Of a DNA stretch of 64,000 bases, positions 23,265-42,768 are shown piece by piece. This stretch comes from Areca catechu (Eukaryota > Streptophyta > Magnoliopsida > Arecales > Arecaceae): positions 7,754,471-7,818,470 of the forward strand of contig CM038050.1 of assembly GCA_021397845.1 (NCBI GenBank). The letters are read 5' to 3'. The translations under genes and the position numbers were made by a program. The notes below the pieces were generated by a model that was given only the letters and a program-made list of their open reading frames with translations, was not told the DNA's origin and did no database searches. Each line of letters opens with the position of its first letter. Positions within the stretch are counted from its first letter, which is position 1.

Positions 23265-23904
23265 CCTTCCTCTCCGATCACTTTCAAGACTTCGATATCT
23301 CAAGAATCCGATCAAATTCCGCCCTCTCCCTTCTCTTCTCGGCTACGTCGCCTACTTGCGGAAGAAAAGCCAGAGCAAGTAGAGGTAGAAGCAGGATAAG
23401 GCGGAATCGTTCTTCCGGAACATTTGGCTTCACACTTCACCGCCGGCGGTAATTTCAGGTCTTCCAACACGGTTACTAGATGGGTCTTTCCCCCCAATCT
23501 CAGTCTCCGTTCTCCCTCCTTTATTCCTTCTGCACTCCTATCTCCAAACTGGTGATCAAGAATTAACAAAATGGACGCAAAACTTCAGAGATTAGATCCG
23601 ATCGGGTATCCTTAACAGAAAAACGAAGCAAGAAACAAGGAAAAACCGGTGGCCATTTCGGATTCGATCTCCGACAAAAGATCAAAGAAACCAAGAACGA
23701 GAGGAGATGAGAAGCAGAAGAAGAAAACCTCGGAGGAATGTCAGGCTTCCAAGTTCCGAGAAGGGAATGACTACGGCAGCGGTGGCGGCGGAGAGGTCCA
23801 GCGGCGGCGGTGGCGGAAGAGAAGGCGAGGCGGAGATAAAGGAACCAGATGGGACGTGGGAACAGCCGAAAGGCACGGCTGCCTAGGACCTTCCTAATAT
23901 ACGA

Positions 23905-23914
23905 ATATATATAG
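23905..23914 (-). promoter_or_regulatory. Candidate TATA box of the AP2-like gene
   Basis: CTATATATAT on the minus strand at 23914-23905 lies about 640 bases upstream of the ATG and would imply a long leader of about 600 bases. Long or spliced leaders occur in AP2 genes, but a closer start site cannot be excluded. The leader region is GC-rich and carries open frames with no recognisable product. Confidence 0.4.
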
Positions 23915-24199
23915 AGGCGAAGGCAGCGGGCTACGGTGTGCTGCGGCCCCTTCAGTACGCCAGTGTCCCAGTTTTGTGTTCCCCATTTGTCCGGGCGGGG
24001 CAAATATCTCGGACCATCAAAAAGTCCATCCTTCCGGGCCGTCTGATCGAATCGGACGGACAGAGACGGTGTACCTTGATTCCCGTGGAGGAAGGGGGAT
24101 CTCTTCTTTATTGCGCCCGAGCGCCTCGCGGGAGCGCGAGGACATGAACCGTACACGTCTCAGTCAATGGATGAGATGACATTGCATGCCGGGTTTTTT

Positions 24200-29320
<5,121 letters not shown>

Positions 29321-29333
29321 AAGTTAGCAGCCA

Positions 29334-29508
29334 GAGAGTGGCTCTTGACCTAATGGTAAGGTTGCTCTTTTGTAACCTGAATGTCATAGGTTCAAAACAT
29401 AAAAATAACCTCTTAGCATGCAGGCATAAGATTGTGCACATTTGATCCTCTAAAAATCCTGTAGTGGCAGGAGTCAGATGCACTGGGATAACCTTTTTTT
29501 TTTTTTTT
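29334..29508 (+). mobile_element. tRNA-derived SINE (Au-like)
   Basis: The 5' part resembles a tRNA-derived promoter: a box A-like GACCTAATGGTAAGG and a box B-like GGTTCAAAACA about 35 bases later. This is followed by text typical of plant Au-type SINEs (AACCTCTTAGCATGCAGGCA, TGGCAGGAGTCAGATGCACT, GGGATAACC) and a T-tail at 29494-29508. It is flanked by a likely target duplication, TTAGCAGCCA at 29324-29333 and TTAGTAGCCA at 29518-29527, with one mismatch. The family name is from memory of the 3' consensus. Confidence 0.72.
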
Positions 29509-29529
29509 ACTGCAATATTAGTAGCCAAG

Positions 29530-31830
29530 AATTATACTATAAAACATATACCCGGTGGAAATATGAATGTGCCCGGCAATGGCTTATTTCATAGTTAGAA
29601 CAGGATAAGTTATCCCCAACCTCAGTCATACATCATAGCAAAGATTTGGTACTCCCCTTTGGAAATAAGTCTAACCATAATAATAGAGGATTTGAAGTCA
29701 TAACTAGGTGAGGATAATAACCTTTCAAATGCCATGGTAGCTGTTCAGGAACGGTCGTACAAGAGTACTGCACCTCGCTCCAAAATCTGCCTCTGGTATA
29801 CTACATTCCCTCATAACTTCAATCAGCAAATTCAAATGTTAATATGTCCGTAGAGATCTAACATTATGAAAACAGACTCAAGACATGCAAAAGGCTTTAG
29901 TAATGTACACTGCCAAATACAATAAACTTATAGCGTTGCAATTTGGCTTCAACAAGTAGATTAAATAGACAGAAATCACATCCATGAGAATCTATATGAT
30001 GGTTACATCTACCCTGCTAACTTTATCCACAAAAGTTGAATGACAAAACTTCACCCAGATCAGCCACCAAAAAACAGAAAGGACCTCATTTATTAATCAA
30101 GCTAAACAGTAGTTCTTTAAATCACACATTTCTTTAGATTATAAGAGAGAATTTGCACCATGCAAGAAGGTGAAATTTGATCTACATAATCTACAATAGC
30201 TATCAACATTGCACAGTGGTGGAGATTGTCAAAAGCAAGGATCTCATTCTTACCCAAGGCAACCAATTAAACTAAATGCATGGATCTTCTATGAGGCTTT
30301 AAGGTTCCTAATAATCATATAAATATCATGTGTCCATATTGTCCCTTGCTCATTTTGATTTTTTTTTTTCATAATTAACATAAAACTTCGACCCTGGTGT
30401 TATACATGCACATAAAAGTTCAAACAATAACACATACATATAAAGCATAAATTCAACTCTTAGAGCTCTCGCCCAAAAAAAATAAATAAATCTTTGAAAA
30501 TGGAAATACCTGTCGATAAACTCATTGTATGGTAATCACAAAATGCATTTTGCCTTTTCCACGATAATGGATGATTAACTTGACACGTATCATGTGCTTC
30601 ATACATACATATTAATTGCAAAGCTACTCGATTCCAAATCTCAATCTGCCTGAAATTTTTAGTCCATAGTCATCAATAAAAAATAAGCACCACTTGGTGG
30701 TGTTCTTACAAATTCAACCTCACAGTTAATTAGCTGAATGATTACGAGAAGAATACTAGACCAAACAAAATATTAAGACAATACCCTCTAATAAGGTTCA
30801 CAAAGGGTATGATGGCTGAGGTTGCCTAGGGTAAGTCACTGTGTTGATGAAAAATCACGATGCTAAGAGATGTTTTGATGGTGCCAATCCATATGCACGC
30901 GTTATATCACTAAGCATCTACAAGTCATCTGCTTAAGTGGAGATTCCAATGCCATAATATGACTTATAATCTCTGTACTTGGATAACCACCCTAAAATGC
31001 TCCTTCCTTTCCCTATACAAATTTTAGCAAACAAAGAAAGCACAAAAAAGGCCTTCAATATTCTTTGAGAGACAATGTCCAATTATTCTGACAGCCTTCT
31101 CATGTTCACCATGCAGCCCTGTGGCAATACAAAACGAACTTCATGCATAACACATCCCAAAATCTGGATAATAGCATGAAATATTGTTTGTATGAAATGG
31201 CAAGGGTACTTATGAATATTTGGTTCTGCACAATCGATACATCATTACATTTTGAGCATTAAAAGATTCCAAGTCATGTGGCATCTTTTACAAACTACAC
31301 TTGCATAGGTGCGTGCACTAACCCAAAACATTTATGATATTTGCCTTCAAGGATATGTCAGATATATCTGAGTTACATTCACTCATTATCATGCAATTAT
31401 GCAATTCAGCTAGATGGTAATGTCAAATGAAGCTGCTGGGTTGCAGCTTGAACTTCTATTACCAAGGACACTTCCATGATTTCCATTACTACAGAGCACC
31501 ATCTAGCTTACCTTGTAATATTTATTAGATCTTCCCTAAGTAATACAAAAACTACACAAACTGCATGCGTCAAACTCACTCAATGTATCATCAAGACACA
31601 GCACTTTCATTAGATGAAGAAAATTCATAACTGAGCTTCAGAATCCCTGAAACAGATGTTTGAGACGATGATGAACAATAGTGACAGGTTACTGAATATC
31701 CTGTGAAAATTGGCTATGAATGAGAAAACCACCTGGTTCACTGCTCAAGAATGTTGCGACCTGAATTTGCATAACAACACATCAACATGTAACAAAATTG
31801 ATACAAAATACAGAACAAGCCACAATAAAT
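29530..31830. other. AT-rich region between the SINE and the RAD51B stop codon
   Basis: I see no exon or recognisable element. The part nearest 31830 should contain the RAD51B 3' untranslated region, but I could not fix a polyadenylation site. Confidence 0.5.
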
Positions 31831-34800
31831 TTATTTCAACAATGGACCTTGAAAGCGAATTGTGCTTATCTCTTGACCCATAACTTTGAAGCCATCGTCA
31901 TTTAACAGTGAAATTCCAGATGACTCCACAATAAATGGAAATGCCACTGCAGGAGACATAGGAGATTTTGCCACCTTAATGAACTTCTGACCTGCAATTG
32001 CATGCATTACAAGGATCAAGTTTTGCAAGGCTGCGGCTAGTATCAAGCAGGCTCATATGAACTCCACATTAGCAATTTAATCCTCATGAAGATATGGCAT
32101 AGACAGGGATGATTCACACACAATATGGAAGCAAGAAACAAAGAATGAGTATGTTGTCAAACCCAAGAGTTTAAATTAAATCATAGTCTAACAAGTGTGT
32201 CTGCAGACATTCATAAGTGGGACTTTTCTATCCCAATGTCATCTGGGTAGGAAATCCTATACAAATGAGACGATAGCTCAAACAATGTTGTTTCTTGTGG
32301 ACATGCCATCCTTGTGAGCTAGTATGGTTCAATTATACAGCTACAGCATGTTACATCTGCATCTACAAAGCCAGCTCAGAAGATACAGATGGGTTGCAAC
32401 ACCATTCTGATGAAGGATGCAAAATTTTCTTTCTTTGAAGATCATAATTAAATAAATGTGGAATACCAAGAAACAGTATGATGAAACACCACTATGGAGC
32501 TCAAAAGAATGTATGTATGTATTTTGCATACTAACACCTAAATTTCAAGGAAGTATGAGTTAATTGAGTGGACAATTTCCAATTTTCAGGCATCTCCCAG
32601 TCTTGAATACCTCCTCCACAACAACTATGTATGTTAATACCACATCTAGGTCATCCACAGGAGACAACTTCTAGATCAGTTAGAATGATCATAACAAGTA
32701 GCAGCTAGAGGATAATTAGAGTACGTTAAAAGAATATGATGGAGATCTAGGCAGATTATATTTAGGCAAGAATGGCAAAGCAAACCCAAGAAAGCCCTAC
32801 TGCTTGAAGTTGAGCAGGTTCAGTTTATGCAAACATTAGTAGCTCAGTAATACGAAACAAGGAAGAGAAGCTCACAAAGTAAATCCATCAAGAAAAAAAT
32901 GGTAACATGGATAGGCAACAATGGTCATGCAGACCCAAGCAAGAAAACCTAGTGCTGGATAAAGCTTGGTTCCATTATTCAGGCTATCTAGCAGCTAAAA
33001 GCACAGAAAAGGAGAAGACAATTTAAATGTCTCACTTAAATTATCTGAAAGCCCTTCAAGTAACTTTGCTATAAAAGATGCCAGATTCAAAGTCCAACAA
33101 TATAAGTTCCATTTAGAGAGCACCATTTTGTTAAGCTCCACTCTACAAGTTATGGATTTAAGTATCAGCTCATGCTGGTCCTTGCATGTTGATATTGTGC
33201 TGGGCCAGTACTGGCCCCCAGCACTGGGTTGGTATTGGGTAGCAGCATGATATTAAGCAATGCCAGCAGTATTGACCCAAGCCAGTTTGGTAGGAGTTGA
33301 CATGACTTGGTACCGCTTCTTACTAAGCCAGAAAAAGTTCAAAACTTTTTGACCATTTTGGTATCTTTGAAGAGTTAAGGGAGGTGGTTTGTTGCCTGTC
33401 AACAGTTTTTGCCTCGAAAACAAGCTTTATTTTAAAATTCAACATAAAAAATTCAAAATTCAAATCATATCAAAATAAAAAGGTCAATTTTCCAACTCAA
33501 AACAAATTCCACAATTTGGTTATGGGATGATATTGCACCTTTTAAGGGCTAGAAAGTTTTCAAATTTTTAAAAGCACATAAATTTCATTTAATCCAATTA
33601 TTGCCAAGACCCAAAGGCCAGATAAAATTGTCTATATCCTATATCCATTTTTTTAATAAAATATGATGCTAATCAGAATATAACACTTCAACATCCATGC
33701 ACACCTTCTTTTCAAATCTTAGTTCCACATTTATTTTGTCCAAAATTCTATGAATGGTTACTCTCTAATTTTGTTAAGCATTGCCATTGAGTTATTGCAG
33801 GTGCATTCTTAAGATGCCATGTTATTTTGAAAAACACACTGCACAGTACTCAGCAACACTATGTCAGATTTTAAAATATTGCTTTAATGCATGGAAGGAC
33901 AGTAAATCTTTACCATAAGCAAGAAGTTCAAAGCATCAAGTTTTCTCTTCCCCCTAAAAAGAACCCCTTAAAAAATCCATACACGCTCCAAGAAAAATGT
34001 GCTAGTACCAGAGGGGGACCAATATATGAGACTTTTTGTTTATATAGAAAATGAGGGGCCAATGTATGGATTCAAACTAACTGCAAAAATACTAATACCA
34101 TAAATTGATATTAGAATGCATATGCATATTTTATTATCGAGGTTCTGGTTACTTGTATGACAAAAATTTTGATCCATTACTTATTAGCTATTTCAACATG
34201 TCCAACCAGCTAACATAAACAAACTCTATCTTCTACACATTTCTCAATTTGGTAGCATTAGTTGCAAATAACATTTTTTGATAATTAATGCTCAAACCAA
34301 ACGAACAAAAATTAAGTTGAAAGACAAATAATTAGGATATTATGTAATACATTTTCTCCCTCAATGCTGGTTTCAGTTGTACAAATTTAAATTTAAAAGT
34401 AATTAAGGGTGGGACAGGTTTTAGCTACAATCTAATAGCAATCATATAATAAAAAATAATAAATAAACTCATTTACTAATCATAAATATAGTCGTTTATT
34501 CATTAATACATTGAGCAAGAAATTTAAAACACTATTTTCATGCCTCATGTAATAATAACAAGAAAAAATATAAAGATAGAAGGGAGAAGGAAGGAAACTC
34601 TGAGCCTTCTTTATTAGCACTTTCTCCTTGACTTTTTACCTTATATATTTCAACTCAAGCATGACTCACGTATCTTGTGACCAAAAGAAGTTATCGCACG
34701 ATACCTGATGTCATTTGACTTTTTAGGATCAATTAGCTTTCCATGTTTACAACAAATTCTTACTAAAATTAAAGATATTTTTGAAGGGAACAGATAAAGG

Positions 34801-37800
34801 AAACATGTAGATAGAGGACTTGATTATTTGAATGCCGAGAGAGAGAGAGAGGGGCATGGATGAGATGGAGAGACTGTTACAGATTAGATTGAGGGTGTGG
34901 TGGAATTTCCCTTTATTCTTTCATATCCTTTTCTCTCTACCGAAGAGAGATGTGGGAATTTTTTTTTAAAAAAAAATCAGGGAAGGGGTGGGGGGGTGCG
35001 GGGGTGGGGATTAATTGTCATGGCCCCATTAGCCCCCTGGCTTCACTCATGGTCATGACCATATTGTTGAGCTAGGTAATGGGCCCATGCCCACCACCAA
35101 TTGGCATGTCTTCTGCCACCAGCACCTAGACCCTTGCTACAGGTAATGATATTTCATTGTACAACCACAACTTTGTCTTGTTTTTCATGCACTTTTCCCA
35201 AGAATAATTTACTTTGGTCAAGTACAACACCAAATTATTCTCAGAATCACAATGCTGAAGATCCTTTTCCTTTTTACTTATTACAAGCAATGATTTCTTA
35301 GAAATCACAAATTGAATAGGGTTCCATATTAACTTATTAATTTAAGAATAAAATTCTAGAATTTTTAAAGGTCTAGATTGTTGTAAGGTCAAATCAAGCA
35401 GAGGAACTCTACAAAGAATTCATCCTCATTATCAATTATAAATATTAGTATATTACTATGGGAAATAATCTAGTCTAGAATAAAAGATCCAATCATTTTC
35501 TCAAAAAATAAAGGGGTTCATGAAAAATAAAAAGAATGAGAAAACTTATAATGAATGGATCTATTGGTCGGTTGATGTTTCTTTTTGAACCTTAAAATTC
35601 CTCTGTTGGGGGAGGGGGGAGGAGGCAAACAAAAACAGAATAAATTGCCCCCTTTTCACCCCATGGGCTCACCACCCTCTGCACCTTCTTTCTTCAAACC
35701 TCAACTAATGGAGATTGCGCTACGTATTCTCATGGGATAAGGATGAATCGATGATATTGTTCCATGCTGATTAACAGCTCATCCACTCATTTAACTTTCC
35801 TAAAATACTTGAAGATGACAAGAAAGAATCATGCAAGCATATGAAGGATCTTCACAAGGATCAAATGGGATGACATGTCTTCTATCCAAGACGCAGCCCT
35901 TCATTAAGATAACATAGCGGAAGATGTTAATATTGATCGACAATTTAAAGATTCTTAGGAGAAAAACTTGCAGCAAAACATGTTTAATACACAAGTTACA
36001 AAATATGAGGCTTATGAAGGCCTTTCATTGAATACCATCTTAATGGGTTATCATGAAATCACTTATCTTTTGTCAGGCAAATAGTTATTGAATCTGGCCT
36101 GTCAAGTTTTTGTTGTAATAATTTGAAGATTCAGAAATCAAGAAGGAACTAGGAAAGTCAGGAATCTTGGTGGACTTATCTTCGCATTATTTGTGGCACA
36201 AGGGTGGAAGATAACAAATATGTGCAGAATAGGACTATGCAGCCAACCCTGAGGATTTATTAACCAAGAAAGTCTCCTAGTGGAAGAGCTGCCATTGAGG
36301 TCCAAGAAAGCCCCTTTGTCAAGTTAGGATTTTAAAAGCATGATGCTTTTGAGTTTTGAAGCAATTCTTTATAATTTCATAAGTGAAATTTTATGTATCT
36401 TTTGTTTTCTTATCAAAGCTTTAGGTCTTTATGCCACGAAAAGAGTCTAGCAGTAATTAGATTATTTCGTGCCATGGTGCTCCAGCATAATGTTGATTAG
36501 ACTTATTTTATTTATACATTAAAGGGAAATCTAAAGTCACTAGAATTATGTTTTAAAGTGGTTTTCAATTTTTCTTTTCTAAAAGGTTTTATTAAGGGGC
36601 CCAATCTTGTAACCTCTCCAGCAAATGTTTTCAAGCTCAGAAGGGCTCTTTGTAGACTCAGATCACATTGGTTGACTGGCACTTTGTTTGTGAGAATGGA
36701 AGGGACCTGTTCAAAATAGAGAGTAATTCTCATGCAGGCTTAATTTGTTCATCCATTGAATTCAATATTCACCTGCCACTCTTTTATCCTTTTGTTATAT
36801 TTTTTCCAGGTTTTTGGGTATCTTTGCATATCTACCTGTTAATCTAACTAGAAACAGATCCTGCACATTACTAAATGAGACCATTCATAATAAGCTTATC
36901 AAACTGAAATCACAAAAAAATATTTCCTAGGGCTGAAAACAGATCGAAAAGTGATATATCCATATTTGTATCCATATTTTTCAACAAATACGGATACGAA
37001 TACAGATATTAAATGGATATAAAAAAATTAATATCCATATTTGTTCTAAACAGATATGGATACGAATATGATATTAAGCATATCCATATTTGTTTATCTA
37101 GATACGGATATAAATCAAATTATACTTTGGATATTACTCAAAATTTAAGCAAAATTAAATGATAAAAACTAACAATAATAACATGATTATAAAAAATCTA
37201 AAATAGTCATAATCATAATCCAAGATAATAATGATCATATGTAAGAAAGATAATTATAATCTAAAGCTCCATTGAAATCAATAAGTAAAGGATCCAGACT
37301 CTAGTTATATGTAAAACGGATATCCGGATCCGAATCCAGAAAATTAATAGAAATCCGTATCTAAATTCATATTCGGATAATTTTCTAACTAGCTATCCAA
37401 ATTCGATTGGATTCAACTATATATATCCGAATCCGGGCCAAATTGAATGTGGATACGGATACAGTCGGACAAAATCCAACCCGTTTTCAGCCCTAATATT
37501 TGCACATCTTCATTATTAATGTACTTTGTAACAAGAGCTTTTATAATCATTACTCAAATGTAAAGGTGCCACTGACCTGAATGAGCCTCAAAGATGAGAC
37601 GGATGGTTACCGCATGAGCCCATTGGATCCCTAAAGCAGCAATTAGATGAGACTCTAGCCTTTCAAAGTTTTTGTTAGAATCCTTCTCTTGTCCTATACA
37701 GAGTTTAACATGATGACTTTACAACCCAATACAAAAGCTGTCAATATCAAAGAAATAAACTTACACACCCTGAAATGGATAAGGAAAGGCTTCATCACTA

Positions 37801-40800
37801 TTTTGACTACGGACTTGGTTTGTCACCACAACAGGAATTCGTGATAACTCAGCAAGGGACCTACAGATTGCTCATAGTTTTTGTAAGGACAGTTCATATA
37901 CTGATGAAAGATATCAGAGGTGTTTCAAATCCAAAAGAGAAAAAGTGAAGGCTTCCTTTATTAAGAGTGAAAAATTCTGGTATTAATGTGGGGGAAAGGG
38001 TCTTACTTTAGAAAAGAAAGAGGCCACCTCAGCAGATGTTGCTTTCGACCAGCAGTACTTGTGTCATTAACCCTAAGATGCACAATCAAATAAGAATATA
38101 AACATTTATGTGCCTGTACATGCAAGATGTATGCCAATCAAACCAGTAATGGTTAACGAATATTCACTGTTGCTCACATAACAATTCAGCATATTTTGTA
38201 CATCTCGTTTAGGATAATGATTTGCTATGATTGAATATTAACGGTGTATACAAAAGAAGAAAACAAATATGCAAAAATTGATAGAATAACAATGTTCTAA
38301 TATAATAGTGAACTATCAGAAAATCTCAATGGTTGCCTTCTTTTCATAATTTCCATTATTATCTTCTTTCTTCTCTTGTTTTTCTTCTTATCTGTTCTTT
38401 GAACTTTGCCAAAACAGGTGTACTGGTTCAAAATTGAGCCAGCACATACTAATTCTAATTAATGGCAACCTGCACTGAGTAGTTTCTAGCAAAGAAAAGA
38501 TGTTACCATGAAACCAACTGCAAAGTAGTTCACAGGGTTGTCAGCTAGGCTGCTACAAGTATTAGCTACCATGATGTACCCATTCTAGCCAACCTTATGT
38601 TAAAACCACAAAAAAATCATATTTTCCATAATTAATTCAATTATATGGTTTGTAACTTGGGTCTACGAATATGTCCAAGTTGGTAAACCCATTTTTTATT
38701 TTGTAAGACAACTTATAGTTATGTTAGCATAGTTAGGTCCAATTACTACAATCATACAGATTATGCACCCATAATAAGCCTGGAAGTGATTAAGATTCAT
38801 AACCACTAAAAAGGTTGTTAGCAATCTGGCTCTCTTCATTGGCTGATAGCCATCAATCCCTTACAGATCTTCAACTGCACAGTGTCATTCATCTTTATCG
38901 TTTCCTTCCCTTTGTTCTCTCTCAACTAAGAATGCATTTTTCTCTCTCATTCAGGTGTCCTTAACTTTTTTTCCTCTTCATTGCAAGTGACCTAAAACCA
39001 ATCCTGGGGAACCTCATCAGATTAGAAGTCTTGTCAATATTCAAGGGAAACATCAACAGATGAAACATAAGCTAAACAAAATCAGGTAAGCTTTCTTCAA
39101 GATTTCAACACTTAAAGATGTTATGATGGAAGCATAAGTTCTTTTACAGTTTTTTATGTGTCACCTTATCCTTTCTCCCAAAAATAGAAATTATAATGTT
39201 TGTGCTTCATCCTGAGGTGATGATACTATCACATCTTTGAGTGCGAATGCTCATCCAAAATTTTTGGATGGAAGCACAATAAACAACTAATTACTGCTGG
39301 AAAGAGGCTATCAAGTTCCTGATTGAAGATGGTGAGATGAGATTCTTGAAGTTGGAACTGAAGTTTAGCTCTTCCGGCCTACATTTAAATTTTGTTAATT
39401 TGTTATCTGCACACATTAATTTTCTTTGAGCAGAATTGGATGTTTGAAGGAAAAAGAAAGAAAACCTGAAAGTTAGTCTTAAAACAGGAAGTACTTATTC
39501 AGCTGTCTAGAAGTCTTAAATTTGTAGCTTCTACTCAGTGATAACTCTCAGAAATGAGCTAACAGAAAAAATTCTGAACCACAGTTGCTGGACAGATATT
39601 ATAATTCTGAATACACATACATATATGAAACAAATCTCAGTAGAAATAGGCAGAAGACATGCACCTCACCCAGAAACAAGAGCAGCCATGCTATCAACTA
39701 CAAGCAACTTCACGTCATGCTGGATAAGTGTTAACTTTAACTGTTGCAATCTGCAAGCAAACCATCAAGGAAAATATACTAATTTTTGATAAGTTCAACA
39801 ACATGGAATAGCTGAAGAATTATAATTTAACCCAGAGCATACTGATAAAAAAATTAACAACAATAGGACAAAAATCATCCAAACCAAAATAACGCATATT
39901 GTCTTCTAGCAACGGATATGAAAACTCCACATGACATTCCCTCTACAAGCAAACAAGATCCAAAACTTAGATTGTTGTATCTGCACCTCTCCATGAATTC
40001 AGGCAATGATGTCAGCCGTACAACTATAATTCTACCAGCCAGCTGCAAAATAAGTAATAGCAAAACTTTAAGCCCTAAACAGTGCTTTAAAGTCATTCTC
40101 AAGTCAGCAGCATGATTTACACGCACTTTATTGAAAAATGGAAATAATTCAGCCAGAAGATGCAGTTTTATTTTCAAGTTCAAATTGTAATTTATGATTC
40201 AGTTTCATATTACTTCAAATTCAACCAGAATTTCCACAACATAATGAGCAGTACTAGCATATTTCTTGCAAGAACATCTGACATTGTTTAATGTGGTGAG
40301 ATATAGAACACTTAAATAACAAAAGTATGCTTTTGCAATAGACCTGTTGTGCCATGCCTTCTGATTGAAATATCTGAGGGAAACTATTTTCTCCAATCTC
40401 TACCATCCTGTCATTAGAATATTCATAACAACTACCAGTTAAGAATATCACAAACGTGAAAGAAGCACCAACATACCAAAATGTTAGAGTTACCTGCGTG
40501 AACTAAATTTAGATTCAGTATCAATGTATATAACACGCCCATTTAAGCCTCCATAGCAAGAAGGCAAAGCCGCTAATAGTGAGAGCTTTAGACAAAACTA
40601 GAATGTGAACAGAAAAGAAGTCAAACTTTGATACATATTACTAGAAAAAAAATAATGGAAAGATAAGCAAGTGATAAAGAAGATAACAGATAGAGAGCTT
40701 GAAAAGTTATTAGAAGTTTGCTTCTACTTAATAGTATAAAACCTTTTTTTTTTTAGTTAGGCATTACTTTTCTATCAACAACATCTTTCAAGACATCCAA

Positions 40801-41771
40801 TTTCTTTTCTTTTCTTTTCTTTTTTCGTTTTCCTGGAAATCCACTCTTTGGATGGATCTGAGGAGAAGCAACGAGACAGTTTGCATAACAGAAATCTTCA
40901 TTGTAAGTTAATCATTCAAAAATTTGAATATACAGTTAAAGCAAAGTAGACTTTCCATCTACATTTTCATCAGATATTTCTCATTATGGATGTCTATTGT
41001 AGCAAATTCTAAGAATCTTGAAAATTTCAAAAGAGCATAAAGCAGGAATTTTCAATTGTGACAATCGAATATCTCAAAATTAGTTTGCAAGAGCACTCTC
41101 GTCTCAATTTAACCTCGTACAAATCTGCATCACAAACAAAAAAACTAATTTCTGGCCATTGACTAATGATTACACGAACAAACAAATCAACAAGGTTCCT
41201 TTACTTGGGTTTTACCGATCCCTGAAGGGCCAACCAACTCTGTGAGAGCCCCAAACGGTATCCCTCCACGCATGGCATCGTCAAGACCGCGCAGCAACGT
41301 CGGGAGATGGCCTCCTAACCGCACACGATCCTCCATAAGAGAAAGTGCCTGCAAAACCCTTACAGATAAGCAGCAAAAAAAGGAACATTTTGTGAGAGGA
41401 AAGGAGTGATTTCTTTTTCTTTCTCACGGTTTGGTAGGGCGGGCATGTGATCTCGCTTATCCGCTCCACCGCGGACTTCACTTGATCGAGACCCATGTCA
41501 AGAAGAGTCATCAGCTCGAATTCGGGCAACGAGAGAGCGTCCTGAGGAGAAGGGAAGCGAAAGGCGTGAAGAAACCCTAGGATTGGCTATGGTTTTCCGC
41601 GGCTAATCCAGCAAGAGAAGGGGTTTGGAGAGAAGAAATTGGGGAACAGGAGAAAAAAGGGAAAGAGTGGGGGGAAGAGGATTTTACCTTGGCGGTCAAG
41701 ATGTTACGGGCGGCGAAGACGTTCGCAATGGATGAAGGAAGACCCATTTGGCAAATGAGCTTGTTCGCCAT
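31831..41771 (-). CDS. RAD51B: DNA repair protein RAD51B (RAD51 paralog)
   Basis: Eleven coding exons on the minus strand: 41771-41688, 41541-41428, 41348-41205, 40597-40494, 40407-40344, 40042-39987, 39750-39670, 38072-38007, 37860-37769, 37693-37577 and 31991-31831. All junctions are GT-AG and the sum is 1083 nt (360 aa), close to plant RAD51B (about 370). The start MANKLICQMGLPSSIANVFA matches the family N-terminus. Walker A is GPSGIGKT (106-113, exon 3) and Walker B is LLVVD (204-208, exon 7). Other family blocks are RVIYIDTESKFSSR, RIPVVVTNQVRSQN, LGIQWAHAVTIRL and IKVAKSPMSP. In other species RAD51B acts in the nucleus with RAD51C, RAD51D and XRCC2 in homologous recombination. The last intron (31992-37576) is 5.6 kb and holds a MITE. 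No coding damage was seen. Confidence 0.95.
34985..35009 (+). other. G-rich run in the last RAD51B intron
   Basis: GGGGTGGGGGGGTGCGGGGG followed by TGGGG gives four G-tracts of at least four on the plus strand, which is the non-template-like orientation opposite to the gene. It can form a G-quadruplex in principle. It stands out in an AT-rich intron. Confidence 0.55.
36928..37495. mobile_element. hAT-like MITE in the last RAD51B intron
   Basis: The ends are inverted repeats: TAGGGCTGAAAACAG at the left and its near-perfect inverse (CCGTTTTCAGCCCTA) at the right, 14 of 15 matching. They are flanked by 8-bp duplications ATATTTCC (36920-36927) and ATATTTGC (37496-37503), with one mismatch; 8 bp is the hAT signature. 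The 568-bp interior has no ORF and is full of GGATACGGATA/ATCCATATT-type subterminal motifs in opposite orientations. It is a non-autonomous element within intron 10 and leaves the exons intact. Confidence 0.82.
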
Positions 41772-42768
41772 GGCTTCTGCCACTTCCCGCTCCTCGAGAA
41801 TTAAAAGGAAGGGCGCCTTTTATTCTTCAACGGCCTTGCCGACTTACGGTTTACTAAATGATCGGCACTACTTAAAAATTATTGGTTAGAATGGTTTTGC
41901 CGTTTATATTTTGGACCATCTAAACCATTATAATATATAAAAAAAGTAATTTTTTATTTAAAATAATAAAAAATATCAGATGAACTTATTTTTCAGTTCA
42001 AATCTATAATTTCTCTTTTCTAAAAAATATTAATTAAAACTTTTCTACCAATGTGTATTTTGAATCATTCAATAAAAAATCAACGCATCATATATTATTA
42101 AAAAAAATACATTAATATCCAAACTTGATTAAAAATCTTAAATTAATAAAAATTTTATTTTTAATTATGATTGTATAGCCAATAATTTTATTATTTTGAA
42201 TAAAAAAAATTAATTTTTTAGATGTTGTGATGGTTTTTAATTGGATAGCCAAGGTACATAGGATAGAACCATTCAAATCAATAATTTCTTGCTGACTTTA
42301 AATATTTGCCTCTCTGGTTTTTAATTTTTGATGATATAGTAATAGTAAAATATATTGTCCCTGGTAAGCAATAACATAATTAAATATGTTGGTCTTTGCT
42401 ATCTTTGTATTATTTTTGCTGTCTTTGTATCCAACTCCCGTTTCTCCTCTAAATCTCTTGGTAAGATAAGGCCTTTCTTCCTTATCCTAATATCAAAGTT
42501 TTCCTTTTTTGCTTGAACATACAGTGATGTTGGCTTCCTGAATACCAAATTGTTGTCCAGCCCTGCACTTGTTGTTAGGATTATCGTGGCTACCTATTTA
42601 AAAAAGATCGAGTACGGAGTTACACTTCATGTCCTTAAAACTATTTCGTCCCACAATGGTGCTTACGGTGTATGACGATCGTCTCCCATGATACAATGGT
42701 CTTCTTCTGATAAAAGCAGCACTACAATTCACTAGAAATTCGAACCAGGAATGCTTTTTTTTTTTTAT

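Noticed and set aside
22762..23382. A 206-codon plus-strand open frame opposite AP2-like exon 1
   Set aside because: It is a shadow of the GC-rich AP2-like coding exon on the other strand.
23563..24156. A 197-codon minus-strand open frame upstream of the AP2-like gene
   Set aside because: It lacks any recognisable domain, spans the likely promoter and leader of the AP2-like gene and has no conserved partner.
29334..29400. Intact tRNA gene
   Set aside because: Box A- and B-like motifs are present but no cloverleaf folds and a T-tailed SINE body follows; it is a tRNA-derived SINE.
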